This document shows positions 26,913 to 38,208 of a stretch of 64,000 nt of DNA, one piece after another. The position numbers and the translations under genes are program-made. Position 1 is the first letter of the stretch, and the number at the start of each line of letters is the position of its first letter. The notes under the pieces were generated by a model. The model was given only the letters and a program-made list of their open reading frames with translations. It had not been told where the DNA came from and did not search any database. Source of the DNA: Taiwanofungus camphoratus (taxonomy: Eukaryota > Basidiomycota > Agaricomycetes > Polyporales > Taiwanofungaceae); the NCBI GenBank assembly GCA_003999685.1, contig CP021233.1, positions 248,001-312,000 on the forward strand, in the 5' to 3' direction.

Positions 26913-29900
26913 CTACTCATGATGGGTGAGCCTCCGCCTATAGTACATGCTTAATTCAGCAGACTGCCTCCACACGAACTGCCGTACGGCGGCTAGAGTC
27001 ATGTCCAGAGGGAGCACAACATCGTTACACAGGATTTCATACAGATCTTCCGCCCGAGGTCTGGAGTCGCTCTCGCGGTTCTTACCAGCTGAGGAATATG
27101 AGCGGGTATCAAATGACGATCGTGGGGTGTTAGGAGATGTTGCAGCACGGGAGCCCGCAATTCTGTCGAGCTTATCCTGAACCTGAAAAAAAGATAAATC
27201 CATATGACTAAGCATCAGGTTATCAAAGTTGTCACCCTAACGTACGTGATTCGTCAGCTTACGAACTCGCAAAAAACGACTGGCAGTCAGCTTTGACTGA
27301 GCGCTGAAGTAGAACGCTCAGCAGTCAATGGTCATCCTAAGAGGAAAAACGATATAACAACGCACGTGTTTAGAAGCTCCGGCAGCTGTTCGTTGGGATC
27401 CTTGGTAGGAAAGGGTAACATAACAAAGCTGATTTTGTTCACAGGTGTAGCGGGTGCCCGATTCGCTAGGAGATATTCCATGAGCCACATAGGCATCGCT
27501 TCCTCTAGAGTTCGCACGTCTCCAGCAATGCTCGACACATGTCCTCTATACAGGGTTGTCCACCCTGATAGAGCCTCTTCGGAAATTATGATGGATGTAT
27601 TTGAAGGAATGGGTAGCGAAGGTGCCTCTATGGAGGATGGAGGATTGATTGGACCAGAAAGTAACGCTTGAGCAGGATTTTTTGATAACGTCTGGGAGGA
27701 GTTGTCCTATTTCAGGTCGAAAATGATCACAATAGACAAGTCAGTCACAACACGAATGCAAGACAAGACACAACCGTACTCCCACCCCCGAGGCACCTTC
27801 TCCACTGCTAAGCGTCCCGCCTGGATGTATACTTCCAATCTCACTTGCTTGACGCTTCGTACTCTTTCCAAATGCCCTGAGACGACCCATGAGCCCGCCT
27901 GTAGTTGGCGTTGTCGGCGTCTGTAATCCAGATGGATCGGTTGGCTTGCCGCCCCACGCTGAGAAGTCGTCTGGAGCCGAAGCGCTTCCTGCGGTAGATA
28001 TAGATCCCCTGCGTGGACGCATTGAGAAATAATCAGAAGGGGAAGAACCAGCCGCTCCATCGAGAGTATGTGAACGCTGGGGTGAGCGTGGCATGGGCGT
28101 AGTGTCGCTGGGTGACTGAGGTATCGGTGACAGTATAGAGTCGCGTGCACCAATCTGAAGTGGTATTAGCGGCGTCATCAATGGTGAAGTGCGCGGAGCA
28201 GAGAGTTCGGTGGGTGAGATGGCAGGAAGCATATGGGGTGAGACAACAATGCTTGCACTCTTAGGGCCATGCATGACTGTGGAAGATTGCCGCGAGGCAT
28301 CGGAGGACGATCTGCGACGGCGCTCGGGCGAATGACCATTCAACTCGGTACGTGTAGATGCGCTGCCGCGTTGTAGGCGGTGCTGTCCCGACTCATGGCC
28401 CGAGGCGTCGCGAGCACGGCGTGCCATCGCACGCTGCTCTTCGCGAATGAATCCACTAAAGAGATTGCGTAGTACCCACTTGCCAATATTCACTTGTTAG
28501 CCCAGAAAACGTGAGTTGTTGTCTAGTGTCAAAATCGAGATATAGTTGGACTTACGCCTTGTCTCGTCGCCGAAGCGCCTGTCAGATATGTAGCCGGCCT
28601 CGTCTGCATAGATCTCTGCTTCGAAGCACCTCTCGTTTAGATGGACGGTGAGAACACCCGTCTTTGTGTCCACCGTTGCCCAAGACGTCACAACGGCCTC
28701 GCCCTCAATCCTCTCCCGCACAGTCTCCAAGGCCTCTCTGGGACTTCTCTCCCTCCTTTCCTTCTCTACACCGTCTCCATCCACACTTATGCTCGCGTCA
28801 CTCCCACAGAAGCTCGCCGCAGCCACATCCTCATTCAAGAACCGCCCTCGACACACACCGCGTACCATGTCCCATACTGCAACCTCCCCAGCGGTATCTA
28901 CAGTGAGCGCGTGCACACGATCATTCAGCATCGCGCAGCGCACTAGCCCGTGCTCGCCATGCACCACCTCGTCCGGCTCGTGCCGCAAGGGGACTGCATC
29001 TGCGGCGACCTCACGCTCCTCAAATGCCGCCCGAGCACGAGCACCGGGGTGCAAGGTCTGGGTTTCCTCGCCCACGCGGGATGGTGAGTAGACAGTGTCG
29101 CCACGAGAGGGGCTCGTACTCCTCTGGGCCTGGTGATGACTCTGGCTCTGGAAGACCGAAGGCAACGCACGAGTCAAACGCGGCATGCTCCTGATTGATG
29201 CAGCAGAGTAAAGCGTCGCGATCTCTGGGTCATGCCCGCGGAAGAGGGTCCCGGGCCCATTGAAGCCTGGAAAAGACTCATGGGGCGACGTGAGCCGCAC
29301 CAGACTCTCGAACGGGATGCCGTACCACGTTTCCTCGCCTTCACGCTCCGGGTCGTGATCTGGCGGGGTGACAGAGGCAGACGAAAGGACGGACGGGGAA
29401 AGCGATGTGCGATGGCCCTTCTTTAGAGGGGGTGGGCTACTGCTTCTGTGATGAACATGGCCGTAATCATGCAACGCTGGGCTTGAAGCCGACGCGGAGC
29501 GCGGCGGACTACCCCTAGCACCCGATAGGTCGAATGAGTTCCGCTTACCAGAGTTCGGTGTGCTGTGTTCTCTGCTGAATTCCCCAGCCATCGGCGAGGC
29601 AGCCGGGCTTTCCACGGACACTGTCAGCTCGGTTGGAGCCGTAGTCAACGATGCTGCCCGGACAGTCCTACGGGGAGGCACCCTCCAGCGCTTGACACTT
29701 GAGCTGCCCGACGCAGTCCAGAGGAGGTTGTCGTCCATCGTGACGATCTTATTGATCCCTTCTGCTGCCGCTAGCCCACTCGCGCGTTCACTAAGGTCTT
29801 GGCAAAGTACGATGCATTCGCCTTCGGACACGTCCGAGCAGCCTTCCACGTCTACTTTGCAAACGAGGCCAGACCGGTCGCCAGAGTAGAATAATTCCAG

Positions 29901-31682
29901 TGTGGGATGTTGAGAGAATAGGGACCATACCGAATCCGTGTGATGTGTGAATGTGTGAAGGCAGCGTTGAGACGAGAGCGACCAGAGCTTGATTGAAGCT
30001 AAAAATATGTACGTGTGAGTTTAAGGAACTCACTAAGGATTGACCCTGCCTACCGTCTGCCGAACCTGTGAGTAGCTGCAAAGAACACACTTTATCAGAT
30101 CCCACCTATACTTCAGACTGCCAATTTGACTCACGTATCTTGCGTCCTCCGAAAGCAAAATCGCGCGTATATTGTCCGTGTGGCCTACCAGCTTGCCGAT
30201 CCGTTTTCCTGACCGCGGATCCCACAACCTGATCACGCGTTCCGGTGACCCGGACGCCACTATCGAGCCGTACGGATCCGTCGCCAGCGCGTATACAGAC
30301 GACTTTGGCCCGGACGCGTCAGGCGGGTTCAGCGTAATCAGCGGAGAGGTCGATGAGACCCCTGAGGAAGGCAGATCCCAGAGTTTGATGGTTCGGTCAA
30401 ACGAGCCTGATGCAATCCATCGTTGATCGCGACTTAAATACATTTGTGTAAGCAGGTATATAAAGGGTCAAAATTCATGATAGGTACCAGTGTGCGAGAC
30501 AGCGTACGTAGTCCGCGTGCATTCCAATAGTCGTTGGTTCCTGCAGAGTTGCACCGTGACCGTACGCATGAGGATTCCAGGCCCTAACAGTACCATCGGA
30601 GGATGCGGAAATAACTTAACGAAGGGGTACTCAGCCGCATCAAGAGAAACAACCAAGAAACGGACGCACGCGTTTGATTATGGTTGCATAGCAGGATATC
30701 GTTCACCCAGTCAGAATGCATTTGCGCGCTCTGGCGAAATTGTGTTGAGGGCGAGTTTGTCTGGCACGTAGGTCAGCACATGCCCTGAACGAGAATGTTG
30801 GTGATTGCGTGAATGAGATGGTATATATACTATGACCTGGCCAGGATAAAACCAGACCTAAATGATACTGCTTCAACATTCAGTGAAGGCATCAGACAGC
30901 TGCAAGGCTTGTGACGACTTGTTTAACTGATCGTCCAACGCATGATAGCGTCAAGGGTCGATCATCAGGCTTTTAACTCCTAGAACTGACACTGTCCTGC
31001 ACATATTCCAACTGAGATAGACTGAGGCAGCAATCTGAGGGATGAGCCTCAGCTCCTCACCCGAGCCTAACTTGCAAAACGCTATTCTCCAAGTCGTGTG
31101 CAGGAGAACTTGACACACCTTACACGTTTCAAACGCTTCGAGATCAGTCTCCCACTGCTCCTCGAATGGAATCGCCTGCCTTACACTCGCCGCCTTTCTC
31201 CTGACCTTTCCCGTAACCTCTCCCAAAACGTCTCCGTCGCTGCGAACCTCCTCGTTCTCGTCCGCTTCCTCCTCAATGATGTCGTCTGCCCAGTTGGTCA
31301 TGATCTCCCACCTTCGCGCGTCGCCACCACTGTGCGGTACGCCATAGCGATGGACCCTACGCTTCATAGGAAGGCCGAGGTCCCACGAAATGACGAGGCC
31401 ATCGCGCCCGCCGGTATAGAGGATCCCTTCCGGTACTGCTCGCCCGACGAGTTGAGTGGAAGTATCAAGGGCGAGTGAGGCTACCCCGAGGCGGTGCCGA
31501 GGGTGCGGTGGACCTTTCGGGGAAGATGGTTGATGAGTGGGAGAAGGGGGGGCATGTGAAGGAATCAGGAGAGGGCCTGTAGCGCCGTTCCTTGGCACAC
31601 CATGCGGGGGAAGTTGGAGGCGGGGTATAGGCTCGGAAGGGGGGGGGATCACGTAGGAGACTCTCCGTCGGGCTGGTGGCAT
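26913..31682 (-). CDS. WDR48: WDR48/Duf1 WD40 protein (deubiquitinase cofactor)
   Basis: About ten exons, roughly 1,330 residues. Exon 1 (31682-31119) has RRVSYVIP and the first WD repeat ([12 protein letters not shown]). Further repeats: [12 protein letters not shown] (near 30600), [13 protein letters not shown] (near 30400), [17 protein letters not shown] (near 30220), then LLTGSAD split by an intron from IKLWSL (about 30000). A large exon from about 29998 to 28556 carries Ser-rich loops and more blades. The C-terminus (27290-26913), with [20 protein letters not shown] and [11 protein letters not shown], is the DUF3337-type ubiquitin-like end of this family. WDR48/UAF1 homologs bind and activate USP1/USP12/USP46-type deubiquitinases; in fission yeast Bun107 is the partner. 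The Ser/Pro-rich inserts (28490-27780) look disordered. Exact minor exon edges were not all verified. Confidence 0.93.
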
Positions 31683-33362
31683 CGTTCAAGAAAAACCGTT
31701 GGACGTCGACGTCGACGTTGCCGGTGCTGAGCTCGATGTCATTGAAATTGTCTAAGACTTTCACGTACAATTACCTAGACGCCGGAGTGCCTATCTTTAT
31801 GCTCACGTGCGCTTTCAGCCTACTTCCGAACATTATACTGGTTATGATCGAGTTCATTCCGAATGCTACCCTTGGCATGTGTATGAGACAGTAAAACCGT
31901 AGTATAGTACATAGTGATTCAGTGTACAGGCGGGAGTATACAGCTGGCCCAACCAGGCCAAAACGAAAACAAAAGACCAGCGCTCTATTGATGACACCAT
32001 CGTCTCCGATATAGCTTCTCGAGAGCGATTTGTGACGCTATGAAGTGGTAGACAGGACTAAATGAAGCACAGCGCAAGTCTACGATGCATTCTAATCCTC
32101 CACACGGAGGTCTATCACAAGACGTATCTAGTACAAGGATGGATCAGACGTAACCTCTACACATGGTAGGGCGTGCATACCTAATACCTATGATAGGGAT
32201 TCTCAAATTCGGTCAAGTCATGCATACCAGCCTCTAAAAAAGCGCGATGAACAGACGTCAGAATGAGACCGGATAAAAAAAATAGTAGTGGCTGCAACGC
32301 TCACCTTCTCCCTTCAGTTGGTCTGCGTGAGATGTCACTTGGCCGTTCTTGCGGTCTCTCTATGTGCGACAATTGAATTGGGCACAAAGAAAAGACCGAG
32401 AACTTACCTTGATGCTGCTTCGCAGCATGTAGAGACCAAGAAGGACGTGCGCAGCTGTAAAACATATTACGACACACTCCGACTCACCCTTTGGAAACTA
32501 AATCCATCACTTGCCTGTCTTGATCACATACCCTGTATGTTGCTAAATGCATGAAGCCGATTCAGAGAATTAGAGGCATCAACTGACTGATGAACATTGC
32601 TCTCTTTATCAGACAAGTATGGTCGAACAGGCATTGATTATGTGAAACACAAAGTTCCAGTTTGGTAGTGAGGAGCTTCACTCTCCTGTCAAGCAGAAAT
32701 GCCCTATCGGACCTTACCCAAATGGATCACATACAAACGTACTCACAAGGAGGAAATGAGTCCTGACAACCATATAAGCAATGCTTAGCAGCAGGCGTAC
32801 ATTCATCCCGCATGAAGTTAACCCTAAATGCAAGAAGCTATAGCGCGACAATATAGTGGTTTGAGTCGAGGTGAGCGACCCTATGTTCAAGTTAGTACTT
32901 AAAGTCAGTACCTTCAAGTTGATAGGAGTGTTGCCGCTATCATAGCCGACACTGAACACTGAACGTTGAGCTTTGGGTCTACATAGACATTTCAAATGAA
33001 ATAAAGACCTCATGAGTGTAACCATACATACTCCCTTCACGGTGGTATGGACATGCACATCGTGACGTTACGCAACCAGCCAAGGTTTATTTGGTCTTGT
33101 TGGCTAACAGTCTCCGCTCACTTACGTTTTCAATGGAACTCAGGATCTCTCATGTCTCTGGCAGTGCAGCAATGCGATGAATGCGATGCAGTTACAGTAA
33201 TCCTCGAAATACAGATGCGAATGAACAGTCCAGACTACTCCAAGCTCGCAACCACTAAACTATCGACCACAGCCGTGCCTTGTCGTTCGTCAGCAGTTGG
33301 AATTATAGCAGAGGCTTTGAGCGTACCGGTGTCCACAGTCGCAAAGCGAGAAGGTGCAGCGC
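31683..33362. other. Intergenic, no confident gene
   Basis: Short overlapping frames only. A 16-bp match to the 12.7 kb region (TGAACGTTGAGCTTTG) lies at 32960-32975. The first 100 bp is the WDR48 promoter; the last part is 3' sequence of the small peptide gene. Confidence 0.45.
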
Positions 33363-33512
33363 TCACTTGCTCTTAGGGGGCTCGGCGCAGCCGCATGTGG
33401 GCCAGGAGCAAGTGCCGCCGTTGGCCTCGACGTTAGCGCATTTGACGGTGTCCTACAAGTAGCTCAGCAACACGTAAGGCGTCGTACAAATATTGTGCCT
33501 ACTCACAGACAT
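33363..33512 (-). CDS. 31-residue cysteine-containing peptide gene
   Basis: Exon 1 is only ATG TCT (33512-33507), followed by a 54-nt GT-AG intron (33506-33453) and exon 2 (33452-33363). The peptide begins MSDTVKCANVEANGG, continues TCSWPTCGC and ends AEPPKSK. Four cysteines in a C-x9-C-x4-C-x-C order and no signal peptide suggest a cytosolic metal-binding peptide, loosely metallothionein-like; this is inference. Support for a real gene: a TATA box 91 bp upstream of the ATG, a C/A-rich unstructured leader, a good donor (GTGAGT), a plausible acceptor (TTGTAG) and high-GC codons only inside exon 2. It is too short for standard gene callers. Alternative: a chance arrangement, or the last exon of something longer, although the upstream TATA argues against that. 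Confidence 0.65.
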
Positions 33513-33602
33513 TGTGATTTGAGTAGCAAAGTTGAGGAAGGTGAATGATTTAGTGTGGTGTTGGTAGTCGGGGACTGAGGTTTAATGTGGGCGAACAGGG
33601 CT

Positions 33603-33610
33603 CTTTTATA
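33603..33610 (-). promoter_or_regulatory. TATA box of the small peptide gene
   Basis: TATAAAAG on the minus strand, about 90 bp before the ATG, followed by a leader rich in C and A (CCAACACCACACTAAATC region). The spacing fits a transcription start 30-35 bp downstream and a short 5' UTR, as in strongly expressed fungal genes. Confidence 0.6.
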
Positions 33611-35541
33611 TCCATCAGGTCTACAGCGCTTGCGGGATCTAAGGGCCAAGTATGTCTCGCCAACTGTCTACTCTTCACCTAGAACCATGTAATTGCTCGT
33701 CTACGATTGGTGAAACCGAATTGGTCATCCCCACTGTTTTGCCAGGCTGCGTTATCTCGCAAACCTTCCGTCCGCGTTGTCTTCTGTCTATAGAGTAGAA
33801 CCCACGTTGACTCCATTATATACTGTCAAGTGATACTCGTGAGCCGAGTCGATAGAATGGCACAAGCACCGGTCACGTCCTGGCCGTTCATGATTCGGCG
33901 AAAGTGCATCATGTCTCCGTAACCCATAAGTCGAATGTTTTGATAGATTCATTTCCCGTTTATTTCTATTGCAATCTGAAATACTTCAAATCTATTCTCA
34001 CTCTTGAACCTTGAAGCTCAATAATTACTAGCAGTCCTCTTGACTACATATCCCATAACACTGGGATAGAACCCGGAGAATCGCATACACGCAGACCATT
34101 GATCTACAAATGACTGGTCCAATCATGTTCTTGGAATCACGAAACAAACGAAATGAAAACAGATAGACTAAGTCCCATGATGATCGCGGGTTCTGTAGCA
34201 CAGACCGAACTACGCCAAAACGAGGCAGCAGTCCTGAACTCCTTTCAAGCATGTCTGATATGCAACACTGTTTTCGTTGAGGGACGATCACCAATAAATT
34301 GACAGAAGCTAGTTCTCGATAGTCACGAGAGCTGTGAAAATTCAAAGAAGGAATTCGAAACAATTGTGACTAAAGTAGTGCCACCGATTCGCCAGCCAGG
34401 CTTCGGGAAGTTAGTAGAGCAGAGCGAGGCACAAGTGATCTTGACATGCAGGTTTGCGTGTGGCCGACATTTTTGTACCATCCATTTTTGTACCATTTAA
34501 GTCAGCCCTATCATCGAGAATGCTCTCGAAGTGCGGTATATAAGGTTCCTGGGACAACCGGACAAGGATACTGAGATAGATGGAAACCAGATACTCAGCA
34601 TTCTGAGAGTGAAGATTGCATCAAGGAATCGGTTAGCAAAGTGAGGATTTGCTATTGGCCTTGTCATTGGCTTGCATCCTTGACTTGCATCCAGCGATCT
34701 CCGATATCTGACCAAAGATCGACATAGGAGACGCGATATTCCGATAAACATGAAAGAAAGCGAGTTCCGTCCGTGGGTCGGACCTTGCAGCGTTAATAAT
34801 TGATAGGCATCTTCGACTAGGTGAAGACGCCAAGACAAGACTCCTGAACTGTAGGCTTGGCTCAAGAATAAGCCTGCGTCGCGCGGTGTGGGTATGGCCT
34901 GGGCACCTGAGCGTCATTCTAGCCTACCAGACGGCACATTCTAACCCTCAGTAGTGTATAGCGCAGCTATTCCAACCTTGCTGAGGGCTGATAACACTCA
35001 TCGCTGAATCCGACGAGCAGAGGTGAACGTACAAGCTAGAGCGGTCCGATGTCACTGTAATTTGATTAAATTTCATTGCGCCGAACTTCAAAAATGCGAC
35101 CATCAGCGGATGGAAGCACTTCGCGATCACCTGCGCTGCAGGCTCGATCTGGATGGCGTTGTCGTCTGGGCAAGTGAAGCGCATAACAAACTGACCAATA
35201 CGACGGAATGGGTGGAAGGGCGCGGATTTCGTTCCCTGCAAATCAGATGTGTCCCGGTGAGGTAAGTCAGCTCTACAATTGCAAACCGCAGAGAATATAA
35301 TATCACCCTAAATTGCGAAATGTGTACAAAAGCTTCAGGTCGTAGTAGATCGTCAAGCTTCCCCATGGTGTCGGCGCAAGCAACAAGTCCCGGAGGACGC
35401 CATATTCCCACGACAATGATTGAAGCGGCTGCTGGATTCTTGACAGAAGCGGCGGTCCTGTATCTCGAGGGAAGAAAGTAACCGTGGTCGTTCAAAGTTG
35501 TTTACGACTATCAGCGACGTCCCATAGATTGGTTCCCTGGG
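33611..35541. other. Intergenic, no confident gene
   Basis: Frames up to about 122 codons on the minus strand (for example 34865-34497 and 34363-34028) have no recognisable domain and overlap others. The end of the interval holds the SNG1-type gene's promoter. Confidence 0.45.
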
Positions 35542-37691
35542 ATGGCAACGTCTCCCAGTGCCATCGAGGAGATCGACGCCCAGGCTCTGCCGTTGAGCCG
35601 TCGGACTTCGGCAGGATGCCATGCCGAACCTAACACTGCCGCAGCGGCACGCGAGGAGGATTCCAAGCAGTCTAACTTGGGCGACAAACACAAATCCTCC
35701 TCTTCTGATGAGAATGTCACGGTGGAGACAACAAAGGTGGCTGCGTTCCGCGGTGGTAAGCCGTCTTTCATTTCAGGCAAAAAATCCAAGCTCAGCATCT
35801 CATATAGTTTTTGCTCCGGAACTTGCGCCCGTCCGGCGAGCGTATCTCGTCCTGATTGCAAGGGCCTTAATCCTTAACCTCATTCTCATGTGGATATGTT
35901 TACCTGTGTATGCAGTGATTGTCACATTTGTGATTCGACAGTAACATTGACTAGTGTCAAGGTTCTGGGGAGCTCTGGCTGACTCCCCTAAGCTGACTAG
36001 AAACCTTAAGGCTTGGTACATAGATCGTGATGGTTCACGCATCGGACAGGCACTCTTGGAGGTCTTCTGCAACAACACGCTCCCTGATCCTCAGTTAGGA
36101 TGGGTTGCAGTTGATCCGACCGTAGTAGAAGATGACGAGACTATCTCACAATTGATCCTCGCTGGACGAGCCTGGGTCGCTGTAGTCAGTGAGTCGCAGT
36201 CCTGGAGCAACCGAGTGTATCAATGACAAGAGATTTCAGTTGAGGCAAATGCTACAACAAGGCTCATCAACGCTCGAGCCAATGGCGACATGACGTATAA
36301 TCCCGCGACAGCTATCACTGTATACTACGCTCAAGTACGTCCTGCTGCTGTTGCCCCTACCTCCTATACCAATTTAGAAAGTAGGCCCGAAATGAAGTTG
36401 CCATAGGAAATTATGTGGTGCCTATAATTACTAATCTGCTGCAATACGCGACATCTGCGTATGCAACCTCGACCGCCCAGCGATATTTTGCGCAAATTAA
36501 TGCCGAGGATAAGGCGAATGAAACCGCTATCGAGATGCTGGCTCGAGCTCCTCAGACAATATCGCCTGCGATTAGTTGGACTGTAGTCAATCTTAGGCCA
36601 TACAAGTGAGCTCAAACTTGTCAATGGCGCCGTTTCCTTGATTTTAGCAATCAACTAGAAACCGACTGACTGTTTTGGTAGCGTACCAACCGCGCAAGCT
36701 ATTACGCTGGTCGGCAACATTTTTCTATGTATATTTGCGTAAGGCCCTTGATCACTGTCCGTAGACTTACATTAGTGATCTGGCGTGCAATACGTTTTCA
36801 GATTCCTAATCGTATGTATCTCTGTAGTCCGATCAGCTAGATCACTATTAAATTCTGTCTACGGAATTTAGACAATGGCTCACGCAACCGGGCGTGAGCT
36901 TATAAAGCCTCATCTTCCGTTTCGCTCATATATCATCATCCGAATCATCGTTCCCTTTACGGTTTATTTTCCTCTCAGCATGAGTTATTCCCTCGTCAGC
37001 TTAGCATTTGATATACCCTTCGGGAATAGGTATGTAGTCTTTTCGCCTTATGCCATATCCCTCGTACACCTGTCGTGATCAAATTTCTTTTGCAGATTCA
37101 CAGAGGGCTCAGGATTTATGCTCTTTTTTGTCTTTGTCTACTTGGGGATGACTGCGCTTGGCTTGTCTCTAGAGTCAATGATTACGATCCTTACACCCCG
37201 TTTCGTGCCATTCTTCCTGTTCGTGCTGGTATGTTCTTGGACAGCATCCTTTTATGCATTACTCATGCTAGAGCCTTCTGATGCACATTCTTCAGATAAT
37301 TTTCAACATTGCACCAGTCATTATGCCTCATGAGCTTCAACATCCCTTCTACATGTATGGCATCGGATTTCCCATTTGGTACGCCAGCATCTATTAATCG
37401 GTTGTCTTCATCTGGAAACACTAAAACTTCCCAATCTTAAAGGAATCTGTGAGAACTGAAAGTGTTATCAGGACGGATGATTCATATACCGACTGACAAC
37501 CAATATCCAGATCTCACGCTCTCCGCGCGATAATTTTCAACCTTCATTCCAATCTTGGGCTGCATGCTGTTGTGATTATCGCGTGGATCATCTTGTCGTG
37601 CGGCACCATGACCTTCTTCACATGGTTCATGCGTCGGCGCGAGGCGACCCGGAGTTGTACCCAGCGGGGCTATGGGACGGACATCTCATAG
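35542..37691 (+). CDS. SNG1-type DUF3533 membrane protein
   Basis: Twelve exons in consistent phase give 505 residues: 35542-35755, 35808-35940, 35962-36188, 36240-36334, 36385-36605, 36682-36738, 36802-36811, 36872-37029, 37096-37228, 37296-37378, 37443-37448, 37511-37691. A polar N-tail of about 70 residues leads to the first span (ALILNLILMWICLPVYAVIV); an outside loop of about 230 residues (FWGALADSPK, GWVAVDP, NYVVPIITNLLQYA) is followed by about five spans near the C-terminus (from LVGNIFLCIFA to WIILSCGTMTFFTWFM), ending with a basic tail. That is the DUF3533/SNG1 layout; yeast Sng1 gives resistance to nitrosoguanidine and affects lipid asymmetry. Two exons are 10 nt and 6 nt; both are flanked by introns of 60-64 nt, and without the 6-nt exon the flanking exons create a stop. 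Function in this organism is inferred. Confidence 0.88.
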
Positions 37692-38208
37692 CACGCGGAG
37701 CAATGAGGTGCCGCAGTGTGTCTACATGTAGCACGGATGCATGAGGGGCTTACGTCAGGCCTAGCGAACAGTGCTGCGGTGTACTCGCTCGTTGCAGATG
37801 GACTGCAATTAATTTAAATGTAATCGAAAGGTCACAGTATCCCGATTGAACACGCTAGTTCAACTCTGGATGTTCTTGTATATTGGTTCTGAATGCCTCA
37901 TGAAGCTCAAGAGAAATATAATCGACCACATCGGTGCACAGTGAATATGTCCGCGGTCGTCCAGACGCGTTTGCAGACTTACTGCACGGTCTTGCCAACT
38001 AAATAATTGAACGTGTTAGCGCGTCGATCGCGTCAACGACGCGTAGGCGCCCGGGTGCTGCGGAAACGCGGGGTGAGCCGAAAGGAATTACGACCAGGAC
38101 ACGCTTGCCAATTACCGCTATTTACTTACGCACAGCAGCCAGAAGTATCCCTGCGTACTCTTTCGGAGTGTTTCAGAGTATAGAGTGCGCATCCTAGACC
38201 TCCGTTTC
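37692..38208. other. Intergenic region upstream of CCH1
   Basis: Contains two ACGCGT sites (37965-37970 and 38039-38044), identical to the MluI cell-cycle box core. No gene fits. The start of CCH1 is placed at the first Met of the long exon, so part of this is its leader. Confidence 0.45.

Noticed and set aside
31676-31894. A 72-codon forward frame starting just inside the WDR48 5' end
   Set aside because: It overlaps the WDR48 start and promoter and shows no domain; the hydrophobic tail is not enough support.
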